Assembly (NCBI GenBank): GCA_021018815.1
Contig: JAITYX010000062.1
Coordinates: forward strand, 2,881,501 to 2,945,500
Source: Talinum fruticosum
Taxonomy: Eukaryota > Streptophyta > Magnoliopsida > Caryophyllales > Talinaceae
Reading direction: 5' to 3'
DNA: 64,000 nt
In this document: positions 46,814 through 58,310 of the stretch, in pieces
How positions within the stretch are numbered: position 1 is the first letter of the stretch
Layout of the letters: the number at the start of each line of letters is the position of its first letter
Notes under the pieces: model-generated
Databases searched by the model: none
Told to the model about the DNA's origin: nothing
What the model saw: the letters and a program-made list of their open reading frames with translations, nothing else
Translations under genes and position numbers: made by a program

Positions 46814-49494
46814 TATGAGACCCGAAATTTTGAGTAGATTAATTATTTAGATAAATTAAACTATGTAATTTATACATAATTTATTTTATGCAATTATTAT
46901 GAACTTTTATAGTTCAACTAATAAATTTGATCGCTCTTTTCGCCGACCAAATAAATAAAACCCAGGTCAACTTATTATTAATTATTCCCATAAGATAAGT
47001 ATAACAAAACAAAGAAAGAGATAATGAAGGAAAAGGGGGCTAATACGTGTAGGATAATTAAGCCATATTAGAGATTAGTGTAAAGGGGGTGTAGTGCTGG
47101 CATCATGTGAAAAAGCCACAGCAAAAAGGAAAGAAAAAGAGATTAAGGGGAAAAGAAAAGAAGAAAGGCTCGAGGGAAAGGAAAAGTCATGCAAAAAAAG
47201 GAAAGAAGAGGAACAGAAATGGGAATGGGGAAACGAGAGAAAGAAAGAGGAGAGGGAGAACAAAGCGGGGAGAGAGAGCCGGAGCTAGAGAAGAGGCCGC
47301 AGGCTGGCATACCGAACGGTGAGCAAAGAAAGGCAGTTAGCGAGCGCGAGTAAGCGGCAAGTGAAGAAGAGGAAGGTAGCAAGGTAGAACCGAGACTGCG
47401 GTTGGTAGAGAAAAGGGAAGGAAAAAGAGGAGACTGACCTAGTCCTACCAATTTAGCGAGACATGCAATCTCTAAGAAATCAAGGTGGGTGGTCTTATAC
47501 TCTAAAATTAATAGTATTTTTGAAATTCAATTGAATTTGTTTTGAATATTGAGTATATGTACTTGCAAAATGAATTTAGTGATTGTTAAGGTTAGATTAG
47601 GAACTCTGAATGAATTTATTAGTTGTTAAGGTAGATTTGGAAACCTAGAGATTCTAATCAAATTAATTGCTAAGGTTCGATAGGTGATATAGAGATTTCA
47701 GTTAGAAATTGAGGATGAAGAAATTGAATTTTAGGTGGAATTATGTGTTAATATTTAGGCTAAGCCCTTAAGGATTTCCTAAATTTTCTGCTTTGAGGAC
47801 ATAATTATTGTTATTAGAAAGCAATGATTTGGAGCGTGACGGGAAGTAGGAATCTATTGATTGGTACGTGATTAAGGTTTGAAAATAGAAATTAGGGACC
47901 GTTGGATTAATTACGGTTTGTGACTCGGTTGTGTTGAATGATGTTCAGCGGTGACTTGAGAGAAGTGAATAAGGTGAATTATGACTTGATAAGCTAAGCC
48001 GCAAGATTTGGTTTGAGTTAAGGAATTTGTATACGCAATTAAGTACCTAATATGTAAATAAAAACGTGAATTATGGTTAAGAAGGCTAGAAAGCATCGGC
48101 ACAAAGTGAGAACAAGTAAAGTAATTGAGTTGAGTTAAGTATTGATGAAAGGTTGTCACACCAAGCAAGTTATTACGACTATGTGAATAAAAGTACTAGT
48201 TGGGTTGCATCCGAAACCACTAAATCTTTAAATATGATCTCTTCATGTTTGCTTTTCAAACTTGCGAATATGTTCCAAAGAAGTGAAATCGAGTAGGAAG
48301 GATGGCAAATTATGTTATGCCTTCTACTATGGTAAACTATTTTGAGATTGTTGATTGAAACCAACTTGATGAATGAATATGTTCAAAATTGTTTTGAATC
48401 GAATTGGCTAGGATCGTTTAGCATAGAGAAGGGTTCTAACTGGGGTCCTCGTCTGTTAGGATGCCCGACCAGAAACTTCGAAGGGTTCTAAAAGGATTCT
48501 TGTGTATCGGGACGCCCGACCGGAGACTTCCTAGAAGATAGGTCCCGGAGCCTTTATTAGGGGTCGCACCCTGGAAAAACTATGAAATGTTTGTTTGAGT
48601 CTGCAGCTTAGAAAGTTGATTCAATTTCAAAAAGCTGTTGATGATTGTGAACCCGTGTTTTTAAATGATTGAAATGTTATGATCTTTAATTTGCAAGGGA
48701 TTTCGAGGATTTTATTGAAAAGTATCTAGATTTGTATTACGTGATTTTACTTTTACCAATTTCATTATTATCATTAGTATGTGTAAAGAATTTCCGTTTT
48801 AAGAGTGTAAGATTCTCCACTGAGAGGATTGGTGCTCATCCCCACATCTCTCCGGATGCAGGTACCCCCGAGACGGTTGTTCCGCCACTTTCCTTGGACT
48901 GAAATACTTATGTTTGGTGATGGTCGTGACTGAAGCTTGGTTTTATGTGTTTTATGTTTTAGCATGTTGTATATATTTGGTTACTTATGTAAATATGCAA
49001 GAATGTATAGTATAGTTGGACATATGCGTATAGACCTAGACTAGTAGCTCCGATAAGCCAGGAATTTCCTAGCACTTGTAATTTTGCTCTTACTAGGTCA
49101 TCTATGAGGTTTAACCTCATCTTCTCGGAGCTAGCCTAAGCGGTAGTAACTTAGTTTGTAAATTGGTTTGTAACTCAATTTGGAACTTGATTTCTATGAT
49201 TGTAAATAAACTTCGGCTTGTAGTCGTTGAGTCGTGTACTCGAGCGTGTGGCTCGTTGAGTTTTTTGTGATTTTTATGCAGGTTTTTAAGGCTTTTAGCT
49301 TAAGGGTTATGTCATATTTCAAGTAGAACTCTGCTAAAAATTTTAGTAAATTGTCAAACTAAAATAGACAATCACTACTATAACCTTTACATTAAGGATA
49401 AAAACCAAATTGGACACCTTAATTAGCCTTGGGAGTTCCTTTTGAGGAACTCGACAATGTGATACTCCTACGGTGGGTTTTGGGGTGGTACACA
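46814..49494 (+). repeat. 3' LTR of the Gypsy element, about 2.7 kb
   Basis: It begins TATGAGACCC after the purine tract (family usual TGTGAGACCC) and ends near GGGGTGGTACACA. Inside are a purine-rich block (47095-47290) and the GACGCCCGACCGGAGACTTC region (48508-48527). A CCACTGAGAGGATTGGTGCT block near 48816 is of a kind that often lies in chromovirus LTRs. The right border is estimated. No gene is seen inside. Confidence 0.6.
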
Positions 49495-49568
49495 ATAAAA
49501 TGTGGTAATTCGAGACATGTATGCTTCAACTTGCTTTTATTAAAATAAAATGTAATAGCATCCGTAAA

Positions 49569-49610
<42 letters not shown>

Positions 49611-50203
49611 TCTAAAAGAGGATAAACAGAAAGAAAGAGGATGAACAAATGAATAGAGATAGGAGAGAGAAGAATAGAGAGATGGGAAAGAGCAACGGAC
49701 AGAGAGGGTGAATAGAGAAGAAAGCAGAGAACATAACGAACGAGCTTGGAGATTGGGGGAGAGGAGAACGAACCTATAGAAGAGAAGAAAGTAGAACGAA
49801 TAGAGAAGGCAAAACAAACAGAGAAAAGAGGAGAGCGAGAATGAATGAATGAATAAACAAACAAAGATTAAGGGTTTTTGACATAAAAAATATTTTAAGA
49901 TTCTCTCGGTCTAATTTTCTTCAAGATTCATTAAGGTTAAAATAGACTTTTCCTATCGGGGACCTAACCAAAAGGAATGATATCCAGGAGTAATTTTTCA
50001 TACCTAAGGGTCTGTAAATAATTATATTATGCCTTAGGGTACCTAATAGTTTTTCATAGCTGATGGAGTCCGTAAATAGTTACAACATACCTTAGGGTAC
50101 CTATGATTAATTTTCCATACTTGAGGAGCTTGTAAATAATTATACCATAACTTAGGGTACCTTTGTGTAATTTTTTGAGTTAGCAGTCATACATTGTATA
50201 GAA

Positions 50204-50236
<33 letters not shown>
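49495..50236. other. Non-coding stretch with AG and TAG microsatellites
   Basis: An AG array (49570-49603) is followed by a 250-bp purine-rich region (49604-49860). Three related phrases containing CTTAGGGTACCT occur between 50030 and 50165. A TAG array lies at 50204-50236. No gene is seen. Confidence 0.7.
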
Positions 50237-50253
50237 ACCTAAAACTTGAACTT
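50237..50253. repeat. LINE target-site duplication, left copy (17 bp)
   Basis: ACCTAAAACTTGAACTT, identical to 56243-56259. Confidence 0.92.
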
Positions 50254-50320
50254 TTTTTGTTTGGAAGGAAAAGGTGGTCTCAATTCATTGATAATAATCC
50301 ATACATACATAATGTTCAAT

Positions 50321-53300
50321 TTATGAAGGATAAGTTCCTATCCAAATTTGTTCTTGTTCCGATAGAATTACTTTGGCCAAATGATTGATGCGCCGCCGTA
50401 TTTCCAATCCTCTTAACATGAGACCACAAACAACTAATAAAGTTACGTGACATAAAAATAAGATCATCTCAAATAATATCAAAGTCACTAAGGAAAACTG
50501 AAGATTTAGAGACTCTTTGAATAAGGGAAAGGCAATCCGACTCAATGTTGATCTTCTTGAAGTTGAAGTGCTTCACTAGTTGAATACCATAGGGGCTGCT
50601 CTCGCTTCGCTATACTCACCTGTCCAGGTGGCTTTGACTCATTTTACCATAGCAAATTGCACCTCTCTTCTGTTATTTCTACCAATTACTCCCATGCCGA
50701 CCCATCCACCATCTTGAATTAAAGCATCTACATTTATTTTTGAGCATGTTTCTAGTTGGTGGTAGCCATTTATCATTCAATTTAGGGGATTTCTTCACGT
50801 GATTGTTCAACTCCTCATTTCTCGACTTTTTCATCTCTTGGACAATTCGTGAGGCCTTTTGATGAGTTAAGCTCAGAGGCACACTTATTTGATTGAATAC
50901 AAATTCATTCCTTCCTGTCCAAAGATGCCATCCAATAGCAAGATAATGCAGGAAGGTATCGTTATCCAACTCTTTGTGGCACGTAATGATGATATCGCTT
51001 AGGCTGGAAAAAGAGTTGCAAAGCTGTTGGACTTTTGGATCCATGTTAGGCAGATGTTCGAATGGTTTCACAGAAAAAATTGCATGCCCAATATCCTTTT
51101 TTCCTTTTTTTGTACTCGTGGAAAAATATCATCCGGAGAAGCTCTTTTGTTAGTAGGGTTTTTGAGCAAGCTCTCCACTAAAATTGCTTCACTTTAGGGA
51201 TGGTGTCCGCTTGCCGGATGGTCGGCCAAAGACATTCGACTTCTTCCAAAGACATGGATGAGCCAAGTAAATACGCCGATCTAACCGAGTATATTCCACT
51301 ATCGGTGAAGCACCAATTCAGATTGTCCTGTAGTAGCCGTGGACTCAAAGGCATAACCATGATTAATAGTTTGTCCCGGTCATTAAAAGTATCCTCAATT
51401 ACACTGGTTTTCCACGAAGTCGTATCACGAGTCAATTAGGTTACTAACCTTCATCATGTTGCTATTAGTCTGGTCAGGGCGTTGTTGTATACTTCTTATA
51501 CCATTAATAAGCCATAGGTCTTGGTATTTGTGAATATCGTTCCCATTGCCCACTCTCCAAACAAGACCCTCTTTAAGGAGCAATTTTTGGCGCCCATATG
51601 CTTCTCCAAGAATAACTAGGTGCATGACCTAGATAAGAGTCAAGATACTCACAAGTGGGGAAAATATTTATCTTTGAGGACTCAGTGGAGAAGTGAGTCT
51701 CGGTGTTGGAGAATTCTCTACCCTTACTTGAAGACTCGGGTTTTGACTCTAAGTCATTTTGAGTATTACATGAAGACTCAGGTATAAATCCTATCTCTCT
51801 TAAGTTTTGATTCTAAGTCATTCCGAGCACTATAGAAACTCTTATCTAAGTTTTCATTTTGTTCGACTGACTCAAAAGTGCCTTATTCCATATATTCTAC
51901 ACTGATATTTCGACTCACTTAGACATCACTTAGAACTATTGTATACTCAAATAATTTTTCTAACACTCTTATTCCGAGCACTAACTGTGTATTTTAACGC
52001 AAAGAGAATTACAATGTTAATTCTTTATTCTAAGTCGGTTTATTTCCTTGAGAATTATTTGACCAAATCAAGTTGTTATACTTTGATATTTTATTCTCTC
52101 TACTTGATCATCCTTAGGATTAACTCAGATGGAATTTAAGTACATTGAATATTAGACTCGGACAATTCCATTCCTTTGGGCTAAAGATAATTAAGCATTT
52201 AATTATTCTAATTTAATTATTATCTATGCCTAATCTTGGACCAAAGTATTTTATACTTTGAGAGCCAATGTGGTTTGCTTTTGTAGGTTATTCAAACGAG
52301 GCTAATTTATTTTTGAAATACAAAAGCAACCGGCTTCTAGTCGTTAATTACCAGCGAGATAAGTTTTAGCTTCTTCTCGGACATGGCTTAGACTCTCCAT
52401 GAGCAAACCTTCATTGCTTGGCCAGGAGAGCATCATTGAAAATATCCAGCTTTCGGAAGACTAAGCCTCCCATACATTTGGGTTTGCACAACTTGTCCCA
52501 TGCTATCTAGTGCATTTTCCGATTGCTATCACTTGATCCCCACCAAAAGTGAGCATAAAGACAATGTATCTCTTCGATAAGTGTAGATGGGAATTTGAAA
52601 ATACTCATCAAGTCGGCATGCTCGAATAATTGATTTGATAAGTATTTATTTCCCTGCTCTAGAAAATAACTTTTCCTTCCAATCGTTCAACTTCTTCCAT
52701 AGTCTGTCTTTGAGATTGCCGAAAATCGGTTTCTCGCTCCTTCCTACCACCGTTGGCACTCCTAGGTACTTAGTGTTCTTATCAACTCGCTTTCATAGCC
52801 AATAAACCAAATAATTCTTCACGCTTCGTTGAGATGACCCATTTATTGAAAGAAACCTCGGACTTGTCAAAGTTGACTTTTTGGCCCGATGCTTGTTCGT
52901 ATTGGTTGATAATTTCAACTAATTTCAAGCATTCTTGTCCGATAGCTCTTGTGAAGAGTAGACTATAATCTGCAAAAAATTATTGAGAAATCATTAGGCC
53001 TTTTTGGCTTGCCTTCACTCCATGAATAGTACCTGTTTGAAACTGCTTTTCTAATAAGACCCGGGAAAGCCTCTACAACCGTAATAAAAAGGTATGGTGA
53101 TATTGGGTCCCCTATCGGAGACCCCTTGAGAGAGTAACCTCCCTGTAGACAGATCCATTCGGAACAAAATTTTACGTTGTGAAAGTCACACAATTCATAA
53201 TGGTTTGCACCCAATCATGATTGAAACCTATTTTGAGTAGCACTCGCCTCCAAAAATTCCATTCAACCCTCGTCGTAGCTCCTACTCATATCCAGTTTGA

Positions 53301-54985
53301 CTGCCATATACCCCCTTTTCCCTTTCGATCTACTCTTCATCGGATGAAAGAGTTCTAAAGCCACTAGGACATTATCGGTGATCAACCTTCCGAGCACAAA
53401 GCCACTCTGGATATGTAAGTTGGGAAGCAATCTTATAAATCACATTGTAGTGATTAATGGGACTATACTTAGATATGTAAGTTGGGGACTTGATTTTTGG
53501 GATGACAAGTAATAAGAGTCTTATTTGCCCGAAAAGGGATAACATCACCATTTAGAGATCTCACATAAGTAATCAAATCTTTACTAACAATATGCCAAAA
53601 TTTTTGGAAGAAGAGGGCATGCATACCTTCGGGGCCCGGAGCCTTGTGGGGGTGCATATGAAAAAGCGCATTCTTGATTTCTTCATCGGTATAAGGTAGA
53701 GAGAGGGATCTATTCATCATCTCCATGACCACACTGTCACAACCTTACAAAGCTTGGTCAAGAGATGTAGGCGTCGTTGTGTTGAAGAGCTGAGTATAAT
53801 AATCATTAATTACATTGGTAATGCCTTCTTTATCATCAACCCAATTGCGGTCATCATCCATGAGCTTTTGAATAAAATTCCTCTTTTTCTATGTGATGAT
53901 TTGTGATGGAAATATGTGGTATTTCTATCACCATCCTTGATTTCTAAAGCTCTTGATCTTATATACCAAGTATTTCCCCTTCTTTGCAAGCAGTTCATCC
54001 AGACTTTAGAGATATCTCTACTTCTTTGTCTAGATCATCTTGTGATATTTTCTCCTTTTGTATAATATGCAAGAGATGTTTGGTGTTTGCAATATCTTTG
54101 TCCAGGCTTCCAAATTTTTCTTTGCCCCACTCTACTATACTTACACAGTTTGATATTTTCCGTAACAGTCCCAAGTTACATTGCTCCTAAATGCCATTTG
54201 GACCTCCCGCTCGCAATCCGCATCATCGGCTCACATCTTTTCGAATCCGATACTTTTTAATCTGCCCCAATAGTGTTTTCGAGCTGGGTGAGTGTTGAGA
54301 AGAATGGGGGCATAATCTGATTTGTAACAAGGGTCCTCACTCGGGTGAGGGGAAACAGATCTGTACCAGTAGTCATTGGCTATAAAACGATCCAATCTTT
54401 CCCTAAGGCATTTTCGTTCATCCTTACCCCTCTCGCCAAGTATACCATGGTTCTTCAAAGCCCAGTGTCATGGAGGCCGCAGTCGCCAAGGCATCTTTGA
54501 AATCATCCATCATCCTTTGTTCTCTTATAGCTCCTCCTTCCTTTTCTTCCGGACTAAGGATCTTATTTGCGAGTCACCTCCTCCGACTATTGGAATTGAT
54601 TGGTCATTAACTTTTTCCCGAAGCAACGTCCATGTTTTGCTTTTGTTACTAGCTTCGAGCCAACCATAAATACCCATAAAACGAGTGTGTACTTAATTCT
54701 CCAGTATGATGTCGCCAATGATATAGTTCTTAGTTGTTGAAATAAGATTGAAATTCATGTCCTCTTTCCAAGTATATGACTAGGCCGCCCGACCTGCCCA
54801 TACTACTAACACCAAAAGCATTTTTAAGCCAAATTTCCATCCTTATCTCGCCATCTTATTGGCATCCGACATTGTCTCGGAGAGGAAGATAATATCGGGG
54901 CAATATTTTTTACTCTAAAACCGGAGCGCTTGGACTCGCTAGGGGTTGCCACATCCCCTATAGTTCCAAGCACAAGTATTTTCAT
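50321..54985 (-). pseudogene. LINE ORF2: endonuclease, RT, zf-RVT, RNase H; broken
   Basis: The start at 54985 (MKILVLGTIGDVATPSESKR) is the endonuclease beginning with a changed WN core. Endonuclease pieces include a FEEPWYTWREG-like stretch at about 54415-54450. RT starts with HPHKAPGPEGMHALFFQKFW (53590-53650), has a SPIGDPISPYLF block at about 53090-53130, and reads FADYSLLF near 52945-52970, where the family has FADD, so a catalytic Asp is lost. The thumb region continues to 52400. After the insert come PSYSWRSIWAPK (about 51590-51620) and VWRVGNGNDIHKYQDLWL. The zf region ends near 51060. RNase H starts INVDALI with a GGWVGMGVIGRN stretch (about 50670-50720) and ends with a KRIGNTAAH-like stretch, stop at 50321. 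Confidence 0.82.
51690..52310. mobile_element. Unidentified insert inside the LINE
   Basis: LINE homology on the minus strand is readable up to about 52320 (a VAFVFQK stretch) and again from about 51680 (FPTCEYLDSYLGHAPSYSW). In a complete element these parts would be nearly adjacent. The roughly 620 bp between does not translate into LINE protein. It has internal direct repeats: GA(C/T)TCTAAGTCATT at about 51755 and 51811, and ATTCCGAGCACTA at about 51820 and 51971. No clear ends or target duplication were found. Confidence 0.5.
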
Positions 54986-55009
54986 GGCGATTTGCGGGGT
55001 TAGGATGAT

Positions 55010-55989
55010 CCAACCTCTCGCTTGCTTGGTTGTTGACATGGTGGCATCTTCGACTACTCTCACTTTACATTCCCCTTGTCTACCTCCTTTGAGGTCTTGA
55101 AGTTTCCTCTTTTGGACTTTACTATCCTTCCCATCCACGATCATATCTTCCAAATGAAGTTTCGGTTTCACCCTTCCTACACTACTACCTCCTCGTAGTT
55201 CCAGTAGCTTTTTCCTCTCCTCTTTCCATTCCTCTTCCCCTTCTCGTCTCTTCCTCTTTATTTGCGATGCCCGGAGAGCAGGGCCTTATTACAAATCTTC
55301 TTCCGAGATGAATTCCTCATAAGTTGCACAAGCTCTGTAAACATGGCTGAAATGGCCGCAACCGTAGCGATGAGTCCGGTAATATGACATATTGATTGAT
55401 CCACTTTTGTTTGCCTTCGATTACTATTCTGAAGCCTCTTTGCAAGGGTTTTGTGATGTCAATATCAACCTTAAGTTTGAGATATTTGGAAAGAGCCAAG
55501 ACACCTTCCTCATCTATTTCTACCAGGGTTCCGAGTTTCTATCCAATAAATTCCGCACGAGCATTCATTTTCTTACTCATTGGTAAATTGCAAACCTTCA
55601 CCTGAAACGGACCGAATTAAAATTCATCTCGGTCGGAGCTTCATCACCATTCATCGGTTGTAGTAACAACATATATATATATATATATATATCAAAGGTC
55701 CACGCTCCCTCGTTTAGCACCTTCTCCTTGTCTACCTTGGTAAAGAATTGGAAAGCAAAGAGATTTTTATCCAGGTCTTTCACCATAACACCTTTTGAGG
55801 GTTTCCAAATATTTTGAAGTCTTCAAAGCTTTTGGATTGAAATTGTTATTTGTCCATCGCTTTCCAACCAAACAGAGAGAGATTTGTTTATCAATATCCG
55901 TAGTTGCGGTGGTCATCAAACTCAAGGATTTCTTCTTCATCGGTAGTTAATTTCGGGTAGTGTAAATCATTCTCCAAAGCCGTGTCCAT
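55010..55989 (-). pseudogene. LINE ORF1 (DUF4283), broken
   Basis: A start at 55989 reads MDTALENDLHYPKLTTDEEE. After a stop the DUF4283 domain is clear: MVKDLDKNLFAFQFFTKVDK at 55786-55727, then LLLQPMNGDEAPTEMNFNSV and LKVDIDITKPLQRGFRIVIE (55470-55411). A zinc-knuckle remnant (YGCGHFSHVYRAC, first Cys lost) lies at about 55325-55370. An AT array (55671-55692) has grown inside the domain and adds an Ile-Tyr repeat without breaking the frame. Confidence 0.75.
55671..55692. repeat. AT microsatellite inside LINE ORF1
   Basis: 11 AT units within the DUF4283 coding sequence. Confidence 0.9.
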
Positions 55990-56242
55990 AACTAAACCCT
56001 AGAAATGACTTGGGGGTTATGCTAGCAAAAGACAGCGCAGAGGCCAAGGACCAAGTAACCAGGGGCGGAGACTCATGCACGGGAGTCGATAAATGCCTAC
56101 AAGGAGGCGAAACGAACCCTACCGGGAGGGTAGAGGGCTCTGCACCGCACCTGGAATATCCTAGAGACGACGGTAGGTTTTCGAGGAGACTGCTAGGGTT
56201 ATCGCTAGAGAGGAGAGAGTTTTTTTTTTAATTGGTTTATTC

Positions 56243-56259
56243 ACCTAAAACTTGAACTT
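56243..56259. repeat. LINE target-site duplication, right copy (17 bp)
   Basis: Identical to 50237-50253. Confidence 0.92.
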
Positions 56260-57600
56260 AATGACATGAACCAAGTATCCAACTCAACACCCGAGTGAAA
56301 CAATTTATCCAAAATCGACCAAAAATCAAAGTTGACCGAAACTGATCATAACTCAACCTGCACATTTTCTGCAAATATATAAGGTCATCCTATTGTTATT
56401 ATTGTTGTTATTATTATTGAAAAATAAAAAGGCTATTGGAATTTTGATTATTAGAGGACCTGTAAATCAATTTATTTCAACGTTCATGGATTTCTATAAT
56501 ATTTTTAAAATTTAGTTCCAAAAATTATTGCATAAAAATATAGGTCCAAAAATTATTGCATAAAAATTTAGGTGACCTAAATGTAAATTTTTGTAAATTT
56601 TTAAAAAATGTAAGATGTACGGTAGGTTTGATATGTAATGAACCACGTGTGAAGCGCATCGTCAGTGGGTTCGCCGCCAACAAAAACAAAGCTATGATAT
56701 GATTGTGGATCAGCCCCAACAAAACAATTCTATCAAACAGGAAATCAAAGGCCCAACAAAATATTTGTGGTTTAAGAAGAATTAGCTTCAAATTTCAATT
56801 GTCTATGGCTTCACCCATAAATCTCCCAAAATTTTGTATAAATGGATGAAAGACTTATTTGTTAATTATTTCATATGCTTTTCTAATTTTGTATAAAACA
56901 ATATTTAAACTACTTTTAGATTAATTTCATATTCTCCTTATTTTCCTAAATAATTTTCTAAAAATAATACCATTATCGAACTACTTTATTCTATAAAACT
57001 AATTCCCAACATACATTTCATTATTTTTGAAAAATTAAATTCTTACTTTCAACTGATTTTCATGTCAAAAAAATAGTCAACCCCCTCTTAGAACTTTTAG
57101 TTTTCTAACAATCATTTCTATGGCTGCGTTTGGTGTAACTTTTTGGTAAGCTTTTCCTAAAATTTTAGTAAATTTTCTCATGTTTAAAAATATTTTTTTT
57201 ATAAAGTTAATATCTAAAAGTTATATATTTGATAATTGCAATCAATAAAATAAAAATTTTATCGAAAAATTTAAAGTAATCATTAATTATTAGATAGAAA
57301 CATAAATAATCGAATAAATTTAAATTTTTTATAATTTTTCTTATTTTTTCTGAATTTAACAGCTTTTTAGAAATAAATGGAGTACATATTTGACATAGGG
57401 GGAATGTAATTTCTCTTCCCAGCTAAAAGTAACCATTTAAGACGAATATTCAACATAGGCAAGATTCAAGATGAATATTCCTAACCCAATCAGTGAACTA
57501 ATCTCGCAAAATAGCTAGTAGCTTAGTATGGACAAAGACCAATCTTGGACATTGACATCCCCCAACCCCAACAAGAAATCCTTTTTTATTTTTTATTTTT
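56260..57600. other. AT-rich non-coding stretch
   Basis: No gene recognised. A 28-bp unit is tandemly duplicated at 56517-56572 (TCCAAAAATTATTGCATAAA in each). The TGGCTGCGTTTGGTGTAACT block near 57120 resembles the end of a hAT-type MITE. Confidence 0.45.
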
Positions 57601-57619
57601 TGGGAGAAGGGGGTGGGGA

Positions 57620-57935
57620 TTAGTACTGTCAGTGAGTTGTACTACCTTATGGATGGGCCATATTTTATACTTATAGTATCAAAAATTTCATTACCCAAAA
57701 AAAAAAAATAATAGCAGCAGTACAATAACATTCCATGAAAGTACATACAATTTACTGCACAGCTAGGTATTGAGCTATGAAAAGCAGTACTGGTCAAAGG
57801 AGAGTGAAAATTCAGTATTTGGGTAAGAAACTGCTGTAAATTGTAATTCTTGAATTTTGGTACTACACCAGGAAAACATTGTACTGCTACTTCAATGATG
57901 TTTGTACTTTCAAACTATATGATTTGTGTACTGCA
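57620..57935 (+). promoter_or_regulatory. MIR408 promoter with nine GTAC copper-response cores
   Basis: GTAC occurs at 57623, 57639, 57720, 57741, 57788, 57860, 57881, 57904 and 57928 (start positions), nine times in about 310 bp. About one would be expected by chance. GTAC is the core bound by SPL7, the copper-deficiency activator of MIR408 in Arabidopsis. A TATA-like CTATATGA lies at about 57915-57922, which would place transcription start near 57950, some 260 bp before the hairpin. The sites are seen; that they act in copper response is inferred from the known family. Confidence 0.75.
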
Positions 57936-58207
57936 CATAAGCCAGATCGAACTTTTCCAGCAATAATAGCTACATTTCTGGTCAATATTCAATCAATCAA
58001 TGCAGTTTTAACTTGTGAAATCAAAATTACATGCATAAATACACATGCAGAAACTCAGCTTCTTGCAAAGCAGAAGAAAACACACAATCTGAGTGTGAGA
58101 GAGACAGTTGGAATTACAGTTGCAGAAGCAGTTTGTGGTTGAGAGGTAATTGATGGAGGAGGGGAGAGAGAGTGGGGTTTGGAGAAGTGAGATGGAATGT
58201 ACAGATG

Positions 58208-58310
58208 AAAGGCAGAGAAGAGGCTGAGCAATGATAGAGCTCAACCAACAGGAATGGAAGGACACAAGATGTTGTTGGCTCTATCCTTGCACTGCCTCTT
58301 CCCTGGCTTT
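58208..58310 (+). ncRNA. MIR408: MIR408 microRNA precursor hairpin
   Basis: The 3' arm holds the mature miR408 sequence (58288-58308, beginning TGCACTGCCTCTTCCCTGGC). The 5' arm 58208-58240 pairs with 58278-58310: I count 28 pairs of 33 positions with single mismatches spread along the stem, closed by a 37-nt loop (58241-58277). Allowing a two-base 3' overhang, the star strand would be 58212-58232 (GCAGAGAAGAGGCTGAGCAA...), resembling known miR408-5p. miR408 is an ancient, conserved plant microRNA that lowers mRNAs for copper proteins (plantacyanin, laccases) when copper is scarce. The precursor is transcribed by RNA polymerase II and cut by DCL1 in the nucleus. The strong GTAC cluster upstream agrees with this. 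Confidence 0.94.
58288..58308 (+). ncRNA. MIR408: Mature miR408 (miR408-3p)
   Basis: A 21-nt segment identical to conserved miR408 over TGCACTGCCTCTTCCCTGGC. The base before it is T, where the Arabidopsis form has A. Confidence 0.93.

Larger units (their letters stand above)
43640..49494 (+). mobile_element. Gypsy (chromovirus-like) LTR retrotransposon, 5' LTR not recognised, inactive
   Basis: Gag, protease, RT, the end of integrase and a chromodomain-like tail follow in Gypsy order. Then come a purine tract (AGAAGGGGAG, 46801-46810) and a 3' LTR. Most of RNase H and the integrase core are missing. No copy of the 3' LTR sequence is visible upstream, and the element start is unclear, either at about 43630 or within the G-rich block. 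All frames are broken. Confidence 0.78.
50254..56242 (-). mobile_element. L1-type LINE, near full length, inactive, with a nested insert
   Basis: A 6.0 kb element on the minus strand bounded by a perfect 17-bp duplication. The T run after the left copy (50254-50258) is the A tail of the minus-strand element. Going leftward from the 5' end: a GC-richer 5' UTR (about 56240-55990), ORF1 with DUF4283, ORF2 endonuclease, RT, zf-RVT, RNase H and a short 3' UTR. About 0.6 kb of unrelated sequence interrupts it near 51690-52310. Frames carry many stops, yet the target duplication is intact. Confidence 0.88.

Noticed and set aside
47094..47322. Lys/Glu/Arg-rich frames
   Set aside because: They lie in a purine-rich block inside the Gypsy LTR; composition explains them.
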